Below, piece by piece: positions 11,098 through 11,151 of a DNA stretch of 11,151 nucleotides (its first letter is position 1; every line of letters begins with the position of its first letter). The stretch is from an uncultured Leucobacter sp. Lineage in GTDB: Bacteria; Actinomycetota; Actinomycetes; Actinomycetales; Microbacteriaceae. The notes beneath the pieces were generated by a model. That model was not told the origin of the DNA, ran no database searches, and worked only from the letters and a program-made list of their open reading frames with translations. The position numbers and the translations under genes were made by a program. The stretch lies in assembly GCA_945952575.1 (NCBI GenBank), contig CAMFIY010000059.1, positions 1 to 11,151 of the forward strand. The letters are read 5' to 3'.

Positions 11098-11151
11098 ATG
11101 TCACTGAGCGACGCAGATCGGAAGCACCTCGACCTCGCCATCGAGCAGGCG
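11098..11151 (+). CDS. Start of a probable nucleoside/tRNA deaminase (partial)
   Basis: Only 18 codons are present: MSLSDADRKHLDLAIEQA. The S-x-x-D-R-x-H-L-x-x-A-I-E-x-A opening is typical of the zinc-dependent cytidine/guanine/tRNA-adenosine deaminase family, whose HAE and PCxxC zinc motifs would lie beyond the window. It follows the MFS gene by 24 bases and has its own -10-like box. The call rests on the N-terminus alone. Confidence 0.4.
   Translation, partial: MSLSDADRKHLDLAIEQA

Overview
The window is GC-rich throughout and densely coded, with little intergenic sequence. The protein content (a single-chain glycyl-tRNA synthetase, a YtxH/Holin-X/DUF3618 membrane trio, a LysG-LysE-type pair) and several TAnnnT boxes placed 6-7 bases before start codons point to a high-GC actinobacterium. 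Microbacteriaceae (Leucobacter- or Microbacterium-like) is my best guess from protein flavour; no rRNA or other decisive marker is present. I see no insertion sequence, prophage, tRNA, CRISPR array or origin. No gene-free stretch exceeds 300 bases; the longest is 3947-4208.

Region 1 (1-2750, + strand): the 3' end of a glycyl-tRNA synthetase gene, then a CPBP-family intramembrane protease, then a protoporphyrinogen-oxidase-like flavoprotein homologue with a degraded nucleotide-binding motif. The last two overlap by four bases (GTGA) and are probably translationally coupled. A hairpin closes the unit.

Region 2 (2750-4010, + strand): three small membrane proteins in a tight operon: YtxH-like, Holin-X-like (DUF1469) and DUF3618. 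Both junctions overlap (ATGA, then TGATG). An AT-rich inverted repeat lies upstream and a terminator-like hairpin downstream.

Region 3 (4010-6400, + strand): uroporphyrinogen-III synthase (hemD-like), preceded by an unusually structured leader that includes a terminator-like hairpin followed by TTTT. Two cytosolic proteins of unknown function follow, one with a DUF3052-like C-terminal half and one small, possibly PH-like. A palindrome sits between the convergent genes at about 6370-6399.

Region 4 (6400-9050, - strand): a nitroreductase-family flavoprotein, an AEC-family permease and a LysR-type regulator of the LysG/ArgP kind. The regulator and the permease are 10 bases apart and probably form one operon.

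Region 5 (9050-11151, + strand): a LysE-family amino-acid exporter divergent from the LysR gene, an MFS transporter, and the first 18 codons of a probable nucleoside/tRNA deaminase. All three look leaderless. The shared lysR-lysE region holds an AT-rich inverted repeat centred about 60 bases before the predicted lysE start, the usual place for an LTTR activator site.

Most of the window is ordinary housekeeping and accessory chromosome. The observations most worth following are the hemD leader, the degenerate PPOX-like protein coupled to a CPBP protease, and the placement of two transporter families around one LysR regulator.
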